NCBI GenBank assembly: GCA_001725415.1
Contig: MEGH01000040.1
Span: 1 to 64,000, forward strand
Source of the DNA: Pseudonocardia sp. SCN 73-27
GTDB lineage: Bacteria; Actinomycetota; Actinomycetes; Mycobacteriales; Pseudonocardiaceae
DNA: 64,000 bases
Direction of reading: 5' to 3'
The number at the start of each line of letters is the position of its first letter. Within the stretch, counting starts at the first letter, position 1. Below the pieces are notes generated by a model, which did no database searches, had not been told where the DNA came from, and saw only the letters and a list, made by a program, of their open reading frames with translations. Below are positions 1 to 7,354 of this stretch, piece by piece. The position numbers and the translations under genes are program-made.

Positions 1-1
1 C

Positions 2-280
2 TCGCCGGGAATTGTACGGAGACTTTCAGCCGATTCTGAGGAAATTCGGGTCGGACGCCTTAAATCGATTCGCGAGCGTTTGCAGATGCCGAGTCCGGTT
101 CTTGCGATGACGGTCCACCAGGCCAAAGGGAGAGAGTGGCAACGAGTCGGCGTCTTGTTACAAGACTCGCACCTCGTGGCACTAGAACGAGGCCTCCGCC
201 TGACTAATGCAACCGACCGACTCCTATACGTTGCTCTCACCAGAGCACGATCAGAGACAACGCTACTCCGCGCCGGTTGA
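2..280 (+). CDS. UvrD/Rep-type helicase, C-terminal fragment (5' end outside window)
   Basis: The frame is open from the first bases of the window and ends in TGA. The visible 92 residues hold the end of a superfamily-1 helicase. The stretch VHQAKGREWQRVGV is the motif V region (usual form HxxKGxEW), and DRLLYVALTRAR is motif VI with its arginine finger. The protein stops about 10 residues after motif VI, so nothing follows the helicase fold. That short tail fits stand-alone UvrD-like helicases, including the GajB half of Gabija defence systems, but the partner gene would lie off the left edge. Base composition here is clearly less GC-rich than downstream, which fits recently acquired cargo on the integrative element. 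Helicase identity is solid; its role is unknown. Confidence 0.7.
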   Translation, partial: SPGIVRRLSADSEEIRVGRLKSIRERLQMPSPVLAMTVHQAKGREWQRVGVLLQDSHLVALERGLRLTNATDRLLYVALTRARSETTLLRAG

Positions 281-483
281 CGTTCTCGACTCCAACGCGA
301 CGTCTCAGCGAGCCCAGCATGCGGGCGGGGGACCGGCCGTAGGCCGCAGCCCGCGCCCGGCGCCGGAGGCGCCCCTTGATCAGGTAGAGAAATTGTGAAC
401 CCCGCACGCCGCATGTACAGCTCGGCCGACTGCCGATGAATCGTGATGCATAGGTGTGGGCTGGTTCGGATCCGGCTGGTCGC

Positions 484-918
484 CTAGTTGGACGCGTCTA
501 TGACATTGATGCCGTCGTGTGTGCGAACGCTGACGCCGTCGTGCAGAGCGTCTTCGATCCGGACAGCGAAGGCGGGCATCAGGCGCTTGCGGACCTCGGC
601 GGCAGTGAGCCACTCGACCTGCTGCGATTCCTCGGTCTCGCGAAGCGTGCCGCCGATCGGCCGGCACCGGAACACGAGGGCGACGACGCCGCGCTTCATG
701 TTCTTGTAGACGCCCGTTAGGCGCTGGACCTGGACGTCGACACCAGTCTCTTCCTCGACCTCTCGACGCACGCCTTGTTCGAATGTCTCGCCGAGTTCGA
801 GTACGCCGCCCGGAGCCTCCCAACGCCCGTTGTCGCGGCGCTGGACCACCAGCACCCGTCCGGCATCGTCGACAACGACTCCCCCGACTGCGACGGAGTG
901 CGTCGGGCCTTCACTCAT
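484..918 (-). CDS. Nudix hydrolase of the AICE (Pif-like position)
   Basis: This 144-residue protein has a complete Nudix box, GGVLELGETFEQGVRREVEEETGV (written here as its G-x5-E-x7-REVEEETGV pattern), on a beta strand reading VAVGGVVVDDAGRVLVVQRRD. Nudix enzymes hydrolyse nucleoside diphosphates linked to another moiety; the substrate cannot be read from the sequence. The ATG at 918 overlaps the stop of the PP2C gene as ATGA, so the two are probably translationally coupled; an in-frame start 18 bp further upstream is possible but would overlap more. In the related element pSAM2, the transfer-immunity protein Pif carries a Nudix motif, so a role in blocking redundant transfer is one reading. 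The alternative is that it acts with the neighbouring PP2C and HTH proteins in one signalling module. Confidence 0.85.
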   Translation of the reverse strand: MSEGPTHSVAVGGVVVDDAGRVLVVQRRDNGRWEAPGGVLELGETFEQGVRREVEEETGVDVQVQRLTGVYKNMKRGVVALVFRCRPIGGTLRETEESQQVEWLTAAEVRKRLMPAFAVRIEDALHDGVSVRTHDGINVIDASN

Positions 919-1721
919 GGATCGACCGACCTCCACACGACGACCGTCTTGTCATCATGGCGCTTGGATCGCGGCAGACGACGACCGTCAGGGTCGCTTT
1001 CCGTCTCCCAAGTTTGGGCGTCACGAAGGAGCGCACCGAGGTCCTCATCCCTGACCCTCGCAGCGGCGGACCAGGCGTCGAGCCTGTCCAGGTGTTTCTG
1101 CACGCCGTCGGTGGTCAGGACGGCCCATCGCACTGTCGGGCGGGGAAAAGTCCGGACCACAAGTTCGTCCGCCGCCGCTGGCTCGGCCTCTGCGATCCAA
1201 TAGCCGCCGCTTCGGTTTCGCAACGGGCGTTCGCTGCGCTGCAGCTCACGCAGTCGGGTGCGGTGAGCTTCGCCGTAGCCTTCGCCCTGCTCCAGCGCCC
1301 GCCGGTACGCCTCACGCTGTCCGATTGCGACGTCGTCGAGCCGGTCATCGCTCACGCGTGCCGTCGTGCCGTCCTGCAGGCCGATGACCGCCGTACTGTC
1401 CCCCAGCGCGGCCACCTCCACGAGTTTCTCCCCCACTCGCAGGATCAACACAGTGGAGGACGGCGCTGCGCCGGGCGTGAGGCCGAGTCGCTTGACCGTC
1501 TCCTCCAAGGCTGCGCGGAGTTGCTCGCGGAGGTCACCCTCGTCTATCCGACGAAGGAGGGCTCCGAGCAGGACGTCCACGTATTCGTCGGCTGGTGGCG
1601 CCTCTGGGCTGTACGAAGTGGCGCCGTCGAGGACCACCACGGATCGCGACGTCGTCCCCCATCGGTCCTGCCCCGGCGGCTCACCACCGGGCAGTGATGC
1701 GGCCGAGACGATCAGGCCCAT
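915..1721 (-). CDS. PP2C-family serine/threonine phosphatase-like protein
   Basis: This 268-residue cytosolic protein shows the spaced acidic motifs of PP2C phosphatases. They are GQDRWG near the N terminus, VVVLDGAT, ALGDSTAVIG in the middle, VLTTDGVQ, and a C-terminal DDKTVVVW. Metal-binding aspartates are therefore present, though RWG and DGAT replace the more usual RxxNED and DGMGG, so activity could be altered. There is no membrane segment or sensor domain. It starts inside the 3' end of the upstream HTH gene (10-bp overlap) and ends in an ATGA overlap with the Nudix gene, so the three form one operon. A PP2C next to a Nudix enzyme is unusual for an AICE and suggests a phosphorylation- or nucleotide-linked switch (inference). 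Confidence 0.8.
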   Translation of the reverse strand: MGLIVSAASLPGGEPPGQDRWGTTSRSVVVLDGATSYSPEAPPADEYVDVLLGALLRRIDEGDLREQLRAALEETVKRLGLTPGAAPSSTVLILRVGEKLVEVAALGDSTAVIGLQDGTTARVSDDRLDDVAIGQREAYRRALEQGEGYGEAHRTRLRELQRSERPLRNRSGGYWIAEAEPAAADELVVRTFPRPTVRWAVLTTDGVQKHLDRLDAWSAAARVRDEDLGALLRDAQTWETESDPDGRRLPRSKRHDDKTVVVWRSVDP

Positions 1722-2536
1722 GCGCGCGGCGGCACGAGGACGTCGATGCTCTTCGGCGCCAGACCATCGAACTCAGCAGCCACAGCCATGCTGAACGACT
1801 CCTCGGGGTGAGCGGCGTACAGCTCGGCGAGGTGCTCGGTGAGGTAGTGCGCCGCGCCGATCGAGCCGAGGGCATGGATACCGGCGATGTGGGTGACGAC
1901 CTGGCCGTCACGGACGTGCCTCGCGAGGTAGGCGACGCATGCCCGGCACGGCTCCGGGTCGTCCAGCGGGGAGCTGAACCGCTCCCCCGTCGTCTTGTCG
2001 ACGATGTACCAACGGCCTCCGTCGGCGATCGTCATCCCGAGGACCTCGTCCTCGGACATGAGAGCGTTGCCGATGTGCGCCGACGCGGGACCGCACACCA
2101 CCACCGCGTCACCGGACGGCTCCCACTCCTCGCGCGGGTCGATGACCAGTCGGTCGGCGGTGAACGCGAGCTGCTCGACCTCGTCGATCAGATGGCTGCC
2201 GACAGCATCGTCCTCGGCGGCGATGACCATGTCCTCGCGTTCGAGGATTCGCCGGCCCACGACTGCGACGTCGAGCGGACCCACACCGAAGAACGCGCGG
2301 TGGGCGGGCGGCGCGCTGTTGCGAATCTGGGTGATCCGGCCCTTCGTCAGCCCGAACGCCTTCGCGACCTCGGTATAGCTGCCGCCGAGCTTGTCCCGGG
2401 CCTCCTCGATCGCTGCCCGCCGCAGGCGTGCGAGTTCCACCGAGCGCTGCTGGTAGGTAGCCAGAAGCTCGGTCGCCCTACGCCCACGACGCACCGGGTC
2501 AGGCTCCCGGCGCAGGCGTTCGAACTCCTCGTCCAC
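1712..2536 (-). CDS. HTH DNA-binding protein with C-terminal ligand-sensor-like domain
   Basis: This 274-residue protein has a helix-turn-helix at about residues 50-75 (SYTEVAKAFGLTKGRITQI), resembling the sigma-region-4 or Xre type, after a charged helical N terminus. The C-terminal half begins with a beta strand and turn, AVVVCGPASAHIGNAL. It then has GRWYIVDKTTGE, RACVAYLARHV and IAGIHALGSIGAAHYL, which look like a Rossmann-like nucleotide-sensing fold; I cannot name the family. GTG is the best start. It is the first gene of the leftward operon with PP2C and Nudix genes and faces three GTTTAG repeats in its promoter region, so autoregulation is likely. DNA binding is well supported; the sensing role is inference. 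Confidence 0.7.
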   Translation of the reverse strand: MDEEFERLRREPDPVRRGRRATELLATYQQRSVELARLRRAAIEEARDKLGGSYTEVAKAFGLTKGRITQIRNSAPPAHRAFFGVGPLDVAVVGRRILEREDMVIAAEDDAVGSHLIDEVEQLAFTADRLVIDPREEWEPSGDAVVVCGPASAHIGNALMSEDEVLGMTIADGGRWYIVDKTTGERFSSPLDDPEPCRACVAYLARHVRDGQVVTHIAGIHALGSIGAAHYLTEHLAELYAAHPEESFSMAVAAEFDGLAPKSIDVLVPPRAWA

Positions 2537-2543
2537 ACTTCGA

Positions 2544-2620
2544 GTTTAGGCCCCTTGACAAGAGGATCATCGGCAGACACCATCTGTTTAGCCCCCTCAA
2601 CGAGCGCCATCTTTGTTTAG
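2544..2620. promoter_or_regulatory. Three GTTTAG repeats in the divergent promoter region
   Basis: GTTTAG occurs at 2544-2549, 2586-2591 and 2615-2620, each followed by a GC-rich block (GCCCC, CCCCC and GGGCC). A TTGACA hexamer at 2555-2560, a consensus -35, overlaps the first repeat unit. The repeats fill the only gap between the leftward HTH operon (start 2536) and the rightward AICE chain (start 2653). They are probably operator half-sites for the HTH protein, able to switch both operons. Confidence 0.5.
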
Positions 2621-2652
2621 GGGCCTACACATCACACGAAGGAGACAGACTG

Positions 2653-3036
2653 ATGCGAGACATCCCGGTGAACCTCGGTGGCTACAAGCTCACGGTCGTC
2701 GAGCCGCCGACCCCGAAGATGCGTGAGGACGCGAAGGGCCAGCAGGTTCTGGTCACCGATCGAGACGGCGCAACCCAGTTCACGGTGTCGCTTTTCGCGA
2801 AGCTGCGCGTCAAGGCGGGCGAGCGCGCCCCCAAGGGCGAGGAGATCAAGGTGACCCTGGGTACCGACCCGGGTCCCGACTTCGGCGAGGACGTCCGTGT
2901 CGAGTTGCTCGACGCACGGGTCTCGCCGTACCAGGTCGAGTCGGCCGGCCGTGTCACCTCCGGCCTGGCCTGGCGCGCGATGGGCATCAAGCACGCAGCG
3001 CCCGCTCCGGCTCCGCGCAACAACGGCGACAAGTAG
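2653..3036 (+). CDS. Conserved AICE accessory protein, unknown function
   Basis: This 127-residue soluble protein opens the rightward transfer and replication chain. It has an N-terminal strand-rich part (VNLGGYKLTVVEPPTPKM, then QFTVSLFAKLRV), a glycine/charge-rich middle and a disordered proline/alanine tail. The layout resembles small proteins found just upstream of the FtsK-like gene in many actinobacterial integrative elements. No catalytic motif is visible. A strong ribosome site (GAAGGAGA) lies 8 bases before the ATG. I do not recognise a function; a DNA- or partner-binding accessory role in transfer or replication is a guess from position. Confidence 0.7.
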   Translation: MRDIPVNLGGYKLTVVEPPTPKMREDAKGQQVLVTDRDGATQFTVSLFAKLRVKAGERAPKGEEIKVTLGTDPGPDFGEDVRVELLDARVSPYQVESAGRVTSGLAWRAMGIKHAAPAPAPRNNGDK

Positions 3037-3184
3037 CCGTTCGGGCCACGAGGCCCAAACGTCCGGCGACCTGATCGGCCGCAACCGGGCACGGGGCAGC
3101 CGATCCCCTCGATTCGGCAAATCACGCAATTCCGCAGTGGCTGCCCCCTGCCCGAAACAGGCCATGACCGACTCGGAGGTCCTG

Positions 3185-3403
3185 ATGCTCACCGCTCGAC
3201 CACCACGGACTCGCTGCGCCGACTGCTCGGGCTCCGGCTCGTGCGACGTCTGCGACGGCTACGGCACGACGCCTGACAGCTACCCCGGCGCCGACGACGG
3301 TCGTGGCTGTCCCGCCTGCCTCGGTGACGGCGTCTGTCCCCGCTGCCACAGAGCTCAAAACCCCTGCACCGCTTCGACTCCTGAGGAGGAGCCATGTCGC
3401 TGA
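3185..3403 (+). CDS. Small cysteine-rich zinc-finger-like protein
   Basis: This 72-residue protein carries four CxxC pairs: CADC, CDVC with a CDGYG continuation, CPAC and CPRC. The CxxCxGxG spacing resembles the DnaJ-type zinc finger, so it probably binds two zinc ions. The ATG at 3185 is preferred because GGAGGT lies four bases before it; an in-frame ATG at 3164 has no such site. Its last codons overlap the start of the next gene, so it belongs to the AICE chain. Similar small proteins occur in other AICEs; the function is unknown, but protein or nucleic-acid binding is likely. Confidence 0.65.
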   Translation: MLTARPPRTRCADCSGSGSCDVCDGYGTTPDSYPGADDGRGCPACLGDGVCPRCHRAQNPCTASTPEEEPCR

Positions 3404-3600
3404 CCATCCACTCCCCCGTCGCACACGGTCGGGTCCGCCGGCCCTCGAACGGCGTCGGCCGACTCGTCCGTCGCCTCGACCGCGAACGCCGCAAGTTCCT
3501 CACCGCCGCCACTCCGGAGGTCCCCACCGAGCAGGCCTGGCGAGCAGGCGTCGCCGAGGGGCTCCGCCTGGCTCAGCTCGCGATCCGCAAGGGAGTCTGA
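3394..3600 (+). CDS. Small hypothetical AICE protein
   Basis: This 68-residue basic protein begins at an ATG preceded by GAGGAGG and overlaps the 3' end of the cysteine-rich gene by 10 bp. The middle is arginine-rich (GRLVRRLDRERRKFL) and the end is helical (AWRAGVAEGLRLAQLAIRKG). There is no membrane segment or known motif. Its place two bases before the FtsK-like translocase gene suggests a small partner of conjugative transfer, but this is inference only. Confidence 0.6.
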   Translation: MSLTIHSPVAHGRVRRPSNGVGRLVRRLDRERRKFLTAATPEVPTEQAWRAGVAEGLRLAQLAIRKGV

Positions 3601-3602
3601 TC

Positions 3603-5033
3603 ATGGCCCGCCCGCACACCCGCCCGTCGATGCGTCACCTCGCCCACCGCGACGTCGTCCGGCACTCCTCGCGCCGTGTCGGCGGCGAGTTCCGCTGCCT
3701 TGCATGGCTCGCGCGTAACCCGCTGTTCCTCCTGGTGCCCAGCATCCTCATCTTGGCGGGGGTCTACGTCGGTCTCGTCCCGACGACCGTCGTCGTCCTC
3801 TCACTCGCCCTCGGTGTGACTCTCTGGGGCCGTCTGCACCCGCGCACCTTCGACCGCTGGGCCGCGCCGACCCTGCGTGCCGCGTGGCGACGCTGGACGT
3901 CCTATCGCGGACGACGTTGGGCTGCGGTCCTCGTCGACTGCGGGCTCGCTCGAGAGAACCACCACACGGGCCGCGTCGACGCACCTCGCGTCATCCGGGT
4001 CCGGTCGGCCACCCGCTCGATCGACACCCTCCATGTGCGCATCACACGCGGCCAGGACCTCACCCTGTGGACCGGCCGCACCGAAGCCCTCGCCGACGCG
4101 CTCGGCGCCCATCGCATCGCCGTCACGCGCCACCGCCCGGGCGTCCTTGCGGTCGTGGTCGAGCGTCGAATGCCCTTCGCCCTTCCGATCCCCGCTCCCG
4201 CGATCCCGACCGACTCCGAGACGGTCGATCTCACGGCCCTGGACGTGGGTGATGACGAGTACGGGCACCCGTTCACTCTCGCGCTGCCCGGTCGGCACGT
4301 GCTCGTCGCAGGCGCCACCGGCTCCGGCAAGGGGTCGCTGATCTGGGCGCCGTTGCGCGCCATGGGCCCGACTATCCGCGACGGCCTGGTCCGGCTGCAC
4401 GTCATCGACCTCAAAGGCGGCGCCGAGACCCGGCGCGGGGCGCCGCTGTTCCACCGCCACGCCACTACTCCCGCCGACGCCATCGCCCTGCTGACGGCCG
4501 TGCGCGACGAGATGAAGGCCCGGCAGGCGCACATGGCAGAACACGGGCTCCGCCGGCTGGCCGTCTCCACCGACATGCCGTTGCACCTGGTCCTGATCGA
4601 CGAGCTGGCCATGCTCACCGCCTACGGCGAGCGCGGCGACGTCCGCGACGCCCTGCGTCTGCTGGCGGAAATCCTCACCCAAGGACGCGCCTGCCTGACC
4701 TCGGTGATGGGCTACGTGCAAGAGCCTTCGAAGGACGTCGTCGACGTCCGTGAGCTGTTCCCGACCCGCATCTGCCTCGGCGTCACCGCCAGCTCGCACG
4801 TCGACATGGTTCTCGGGGACGGAGCCCGTGAGCGTGGGGCGCTCGCCGATGCCATCCCGGGCGACCTGGACCACGCCGGGATCGGCTACGTCATCGACCA
4901 GCGTTCTCGCCTCCCGATCCGCTTCCGCGCCGCGCTGGTCACCGACGACGAGATCGACGAGCTCGTCGCGGCCTGTGCCCCGCCTGCCGGTCAGGTGCTG
5001 CATGCGATCGCGACTCGTGGGGAGGGCTCGTGA
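3603..5033 (+). CDS. FtsK/SpoIIIE-family conjugative DNA translocase (TraB/TraSA-like)
   Basis: This 476-residue protein has two membrane segments near residues 35-75 (a leucine/valine-rich pair around LFLLVPSILILAG and VVVLSLALGVTLWG), followed by a cytosolic ATPase. Walker A is AGATGSGKGS at about residues 236-245. Walker B is LVLIDE with D333 and E334. The FtsK fold continues through TRICLGVTASSHVDMVLGDGA. In AICEs this single hexameric pump moves double-stranded DNA between mycelial cells, in place of a type IV secretion system. The ATG at 3603 follows directly on the preceding gene; a longer in-frame extension exists but would run through two other genes. It overlaps the next gene by GTGA. 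Confidence 0.92.
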   Translation: MARPHTRPSMRHLAHRDVVRHSSRRVGGEFRCLAWLARNPLFLLVPSILILAGVYVGLVPTTVVVLSLALGVTLWGRLHPRTFDRWAAPTLRAAWRRWTSYRGRRWAAVLVDCGLARENHHTGRVDAPRVIRVRSATRSIDTLHVRITRGQDLTLWTGRTEALADALGAHRIAVTRHRPGVLAVVVERRMPFALPIPAPAIPTDSETVDLTALDVGDDEYGHPFTLALPGRHVLVAGATGSGKGSLIWAPLRAMGPTIRDGLVRLHVIDLKGGAETRRGAPLFHRHATTPADAIALLTAVRDEMKARQAHMAEHGLRRLAVSTDMPLHLVLIDELAMLTAYGERGDVRDALRLLAEILTQGRACLTSVMGYVQEPSKDVVDVRELFPTRICLGVTASSHVDMVLGDGARERGALADAIPGDLDHAGIGYVIDQRSRLPIRFRAALVTDDEIDELVAACAPPAGQVLHAIATRGEGS

Positions 5034-5248
5034 TGTGGGCCGTCACCGGATGGGCTGCCGCAACCTGGCTGCGCGTCACGCTCGCCCTCGCCGCTGTCGT
5101 CGGAGTGCTCTGGCTCGTGCTCGGCTCGTCGTCCGGCTGGTTCTGGGCCACCGTCGTCGCTGCGGTGTTCATCGAGTGGCAGACGACCCGCGCCCTCGCC
5201 GCCGAGTGGGGCGCTGAGGCCCGCCACTCCTGGTGGTGGACCCGATGA
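5030..5248 (+). CDS. Small two-helix membrane protein (possible Spd-like spread protein)
   Basis: This 72-residue protein has two hydrophobic helices (around LRVTLALAAVVGVLWLVLG and WFWATVVAAVFIEWQT) and a short charged C terminus. Start GTG overlaps the translocase stop as GTGA and has GGAGGG upstream. In Streptomyces plasmids and AICEs, small Spd membrane proteins next to the DNA pump help spread DNA along the mycelium; size and position match, but no sequence motif proves it. Confidence 0.7.
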   Translation: MMWAVTGWAAATWLRVTLALAAVVGVLWLVLGSSSGWFWATVVAAVFIEWQTTRALAAEWGAEARHSWWWTR

Positions 5249-5820
5249 CCCGCACCTCTCGTCTCGGCCGCGAGGCACCCGGTCAGGACATGCTGTTCGA
5301 CGACGACCTCACCGATCGAGTGCTTCGCGATGCGCGAGACCCGGGCTACGCGCTGGTTGGAATCAACGAGTCGGTGCACACCCGCCACATCGGTACCCGC
5401 GCCGCCGAACACGCCCTTCCGGTCCGTTCGGACGTCGCCGCGACCGTGCATCAGCTGCTCACCGCCGGCCGACTCGTGCACGGTCCGCGCCTGACCGTCA
5501 CTGTCGACGGACGAACCGAACCAGAATCCGCGACCGCGGTCGACGTCCCCGCCGTCGCGACCACCGGACCTCAGCCCGGCGACCGGCTCCTCGTTCACGT
5601 CGACGTCGTCCGCCCCGGCCTCGGCCTGGTCACCTGCAGTGTCGGTGACTTCTCCGGCTCGATCATCCGCGACAGCGGCACCTACCTCGTCGAGACCGAG
5701 ACCGGCGACGTGATCGGGCGTGCCCGCTCCTACCGCGCCGGGGCCGAGCGCCTCGCCCGTCACCACGGATTCCGGGCCGACCCCGTCGAGATCGAGCACG
5801 AACACGAGGTCTTCGGATGA
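5245..5820 (+). CDS. Conserved AICE protein of unknown function
   Basis: This 191-residue soluble, acidic protein lies between the small membrane protein and the replication initiator. The ATG at 5245 forms an ATGA overlap with the upstream stop, so it is preferred over GTG codons 9-12 bp earlier. The C-terminal half is strand-rich (DRLLVHVDVVRPG, GLVTCSVGDFSG) and ends in an acidic, histidine-containing tail. No known catalytic motif is seen. Its own stop overlaps the rep start by ATGA, so it is co-translated with replication functions; a role in replication or its control is possible. Confidence 0.65.
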   Translation: MTRTSRLGREAPGQDMLFDDDLTDRVLRDARDPGYALVGINESVHTRHIGTRAAEHALPVRSDVAATVHQLLTAGRLVHGPRLTVTVDGRTEPESATAVDVPAVATTGPQPGDRLLVHVDVVRPGLGLVTCSVGDFSGSIIRDSGTYLVETETGDVIGRARSYRAGAERLARHHGFRADPVEIEHEHEVFG

Positions 5821-7145
5821 ACGACCATGCCCTGACCGATCGACTCCGCGCCTTCGACTACACCTCGTGGCGAGCCCGGATGGAAGCCACCGGCGGATGC
5901 GCCCACCCGGTTCGGCTCCGAGGCTCCTCGACGATCACGACCCACGACGGCCGCGTCATCGCCCACCGCACCGGCGAGGTGTGGGGTCCGTGCGGGAATC
6001 GTCGCGAGACCGTCTGCCCGGCCTGTTCCGACCGCTACGCCGCCGACGCGTTCCACCTGATCCGCGCTGGACTCTCCGGGAACGAACGCGGGGTCCCCGC
6101 CACGGTCACGGAGCGGCCCCGGGTGCTTCTCACCCTCACCGCACCCTCGTTCGGGGCGGTGCACACCCGCCGCATCACCGCGCGCGGGCGGGTCATCCCG
6201 TGCAGTTGCGGGCGCCATCACCGGGCCAACGATCCCGACCTCGGCGGGGCTGTCGACCACGACACCTACGACTATCAGGCCGCGGTGCTCTGGCAGGCCC
6301 ATGCCGGAAAGCTCTGGCACCGCTTCGCCATCGCGCTGCGTCGTGCTCTCGCCGCTCGACTGGGTGTCTCCGGACGCCGGTTCGGCCAGGTGGCGCGCCT
6401 GTCGTACGCAAAGGTCGCCGAGTACCAGCGCCGCGGGCTGGTCCACTTCCACGCGGCCATCCGCACCGACGGACCCGACGGTCCGTCCGACCCGCCACCG
6501 GCGGGGCTCACGACTGACGCCCTGCACGACGCGGTCCGCGAGGCGGCGGCCTCCACCAGCATCGACGTCGAGCGGCCGGACGGCACGGTCCTCACGCTGC
6601 GATGGGGCGCCCAGCTCGACCTGCGCGAGATCACGGCCTCCGCACACGACGCGGTCACCGACGAGACAGGCGAGATCACCGACGCCCGATTGGCCGGCTA
6701 CATCGCGAAGTACGCCACCAAGGGCACCGGCAAGACCGACGGGCATCCCGACCGACCGATCCGGTCGCTGGCTCACCTCGAGCGGATGAACCTCGCCACG
6801 CACCACCGGCGCCTGATCGAGACCGCATGGGACCTGGGCGGCCTTGCTCGCTACGCGAACCTCAACCTGCGGAAATGGGCGCACATGCTCGGCTTCCGCG
6901 GCCACTTCCTCACCAAGAGCCGCGCCTACTCCACCACGTTCCGCGTCATCCGCGGGGAACGTCGCGCCTGGCGCCTCGCCGAGCAGCTCGACCAGCTCGG
7001 CCACCCCGCCGACGAGCCCGTGATCGTCGTCAACGACTGGCACCTCGTCGGTATCGGCCACCACACCCAGACAGACCGCGAACTCGCCATCGCCCACGCC
7101 GAACGCATCCGAGAACAGCGCACAACCACGAGGGAGACGACATGA
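5817..7145 (+). CDS. RepSA-like replication initiator
   Basis: This 442-residue protein fits the actinobacterial RepSA family that starts rolling-circle replication of excised AICEs. The N terminus has a cysteine-rich zinc-binding pattern (CGNRRETVCPACSDR), and a second one, PCSCGRHHR, follows at about residue 123. The metal-binding HUH-type motif is VHFHAAI with H210 and H212. The tyrosine motif is GYIAKYATK, with Y295 and Y299 as candidates for the DNA-linking residue. The protein should nick a nearby double-strand origin, which I could not locate. It sits in an unbroken ATGA chain with the preceding gene and with xis, so replication and excision are expressed together. Confidence 0.9.
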   Translation: MNDHALTDRLRAFDYTSWRARMEATGGCAHPVRLRGSSTITTHDGRVIAHRTGEVWGPCGNRRETVCPACSDRYAADAFHLIRAGLSGNERGVPATVTERPRVLLTLTAPSFGAVHTRRITARGRVIPCSCGRHHRANDPDLGGAVDHDTYDYQAAVLWQAHAGKLWHRFAIALRRALAARLGVSGRRFGQVARLSYAKVAEYQRRGLVHFHAAIRTDGPDGPSDPPPAGLTTDALHDAVREAAASTSIDVERPDGTVLTLRWGAQLDLREITASAHDAVTDETGEITDARLAGYIAKYATKGTGKTDGHPDRPIRSLAHLERMNLATHHRRLIETAWDLGGLARYANLNLRKWAHMLGFRGHFLTKSRAYSTTFRVIRGERRAWRLAEQLDQLGHPADEPVIVVNDWHLVGIGHHTQTDRELAIAHAERIREQRTTTRETT

Positions 7146-7354
7146 CCCGCCCGGACAGTCCCGCCATCGAGCGCGTCTTCCTGACCGTCGAGGAGGTCGC
7201 GGACGCGCTCCAGATCGGCCGGACCCGGGTGTTCACGCTGATCGCCGCACGAGAGATCACGTCGGTGAAGATCGGCAACCTGCGCCGCATCCCGGTCGAC
7301 GCCGTCCGCGAGTACGCGACCCGGCTGGTCCAGCTCGAACGAGAGGCGAGCTGA
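7142..7354 (+). CDS. xis: Excisionase (MerR-like winged-helix Xis)
   Basis: This 70-residue protein has the typical excisionase fold. FLTVEEVADALQIGRTRVF is a helix-turn-helix, followed by the wing VKIGNLRRIPVDAVREY. Such proteins bend attachment-site DNA so that the integrase excises rather than integrates. It begins in an ATGA overlap with rep and ends in an overlap with the integrase start, the standard rep-xis-int order of AICEs. Confidence 0.92.
   Translation: MTRPDSPAIERVFLTVEEVADALQIGRTRVFTLIAAREITSVKIGNLRRIPVDAVREYATRLVQLEREAS

Noticed and set aside
281-483. Left attachment site between the helicase tail and the Nudix gene
   Set aside because: No copy of the tRNA-Ser 3' sequence was found there or anywhere left of the integrase.
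3801-5003. Long open frame opposite the FtsK-like gene
   Set aside because: It mirrors codon bias of the real gene, has no motif, and is the usual shadow in GC-rich DNA.
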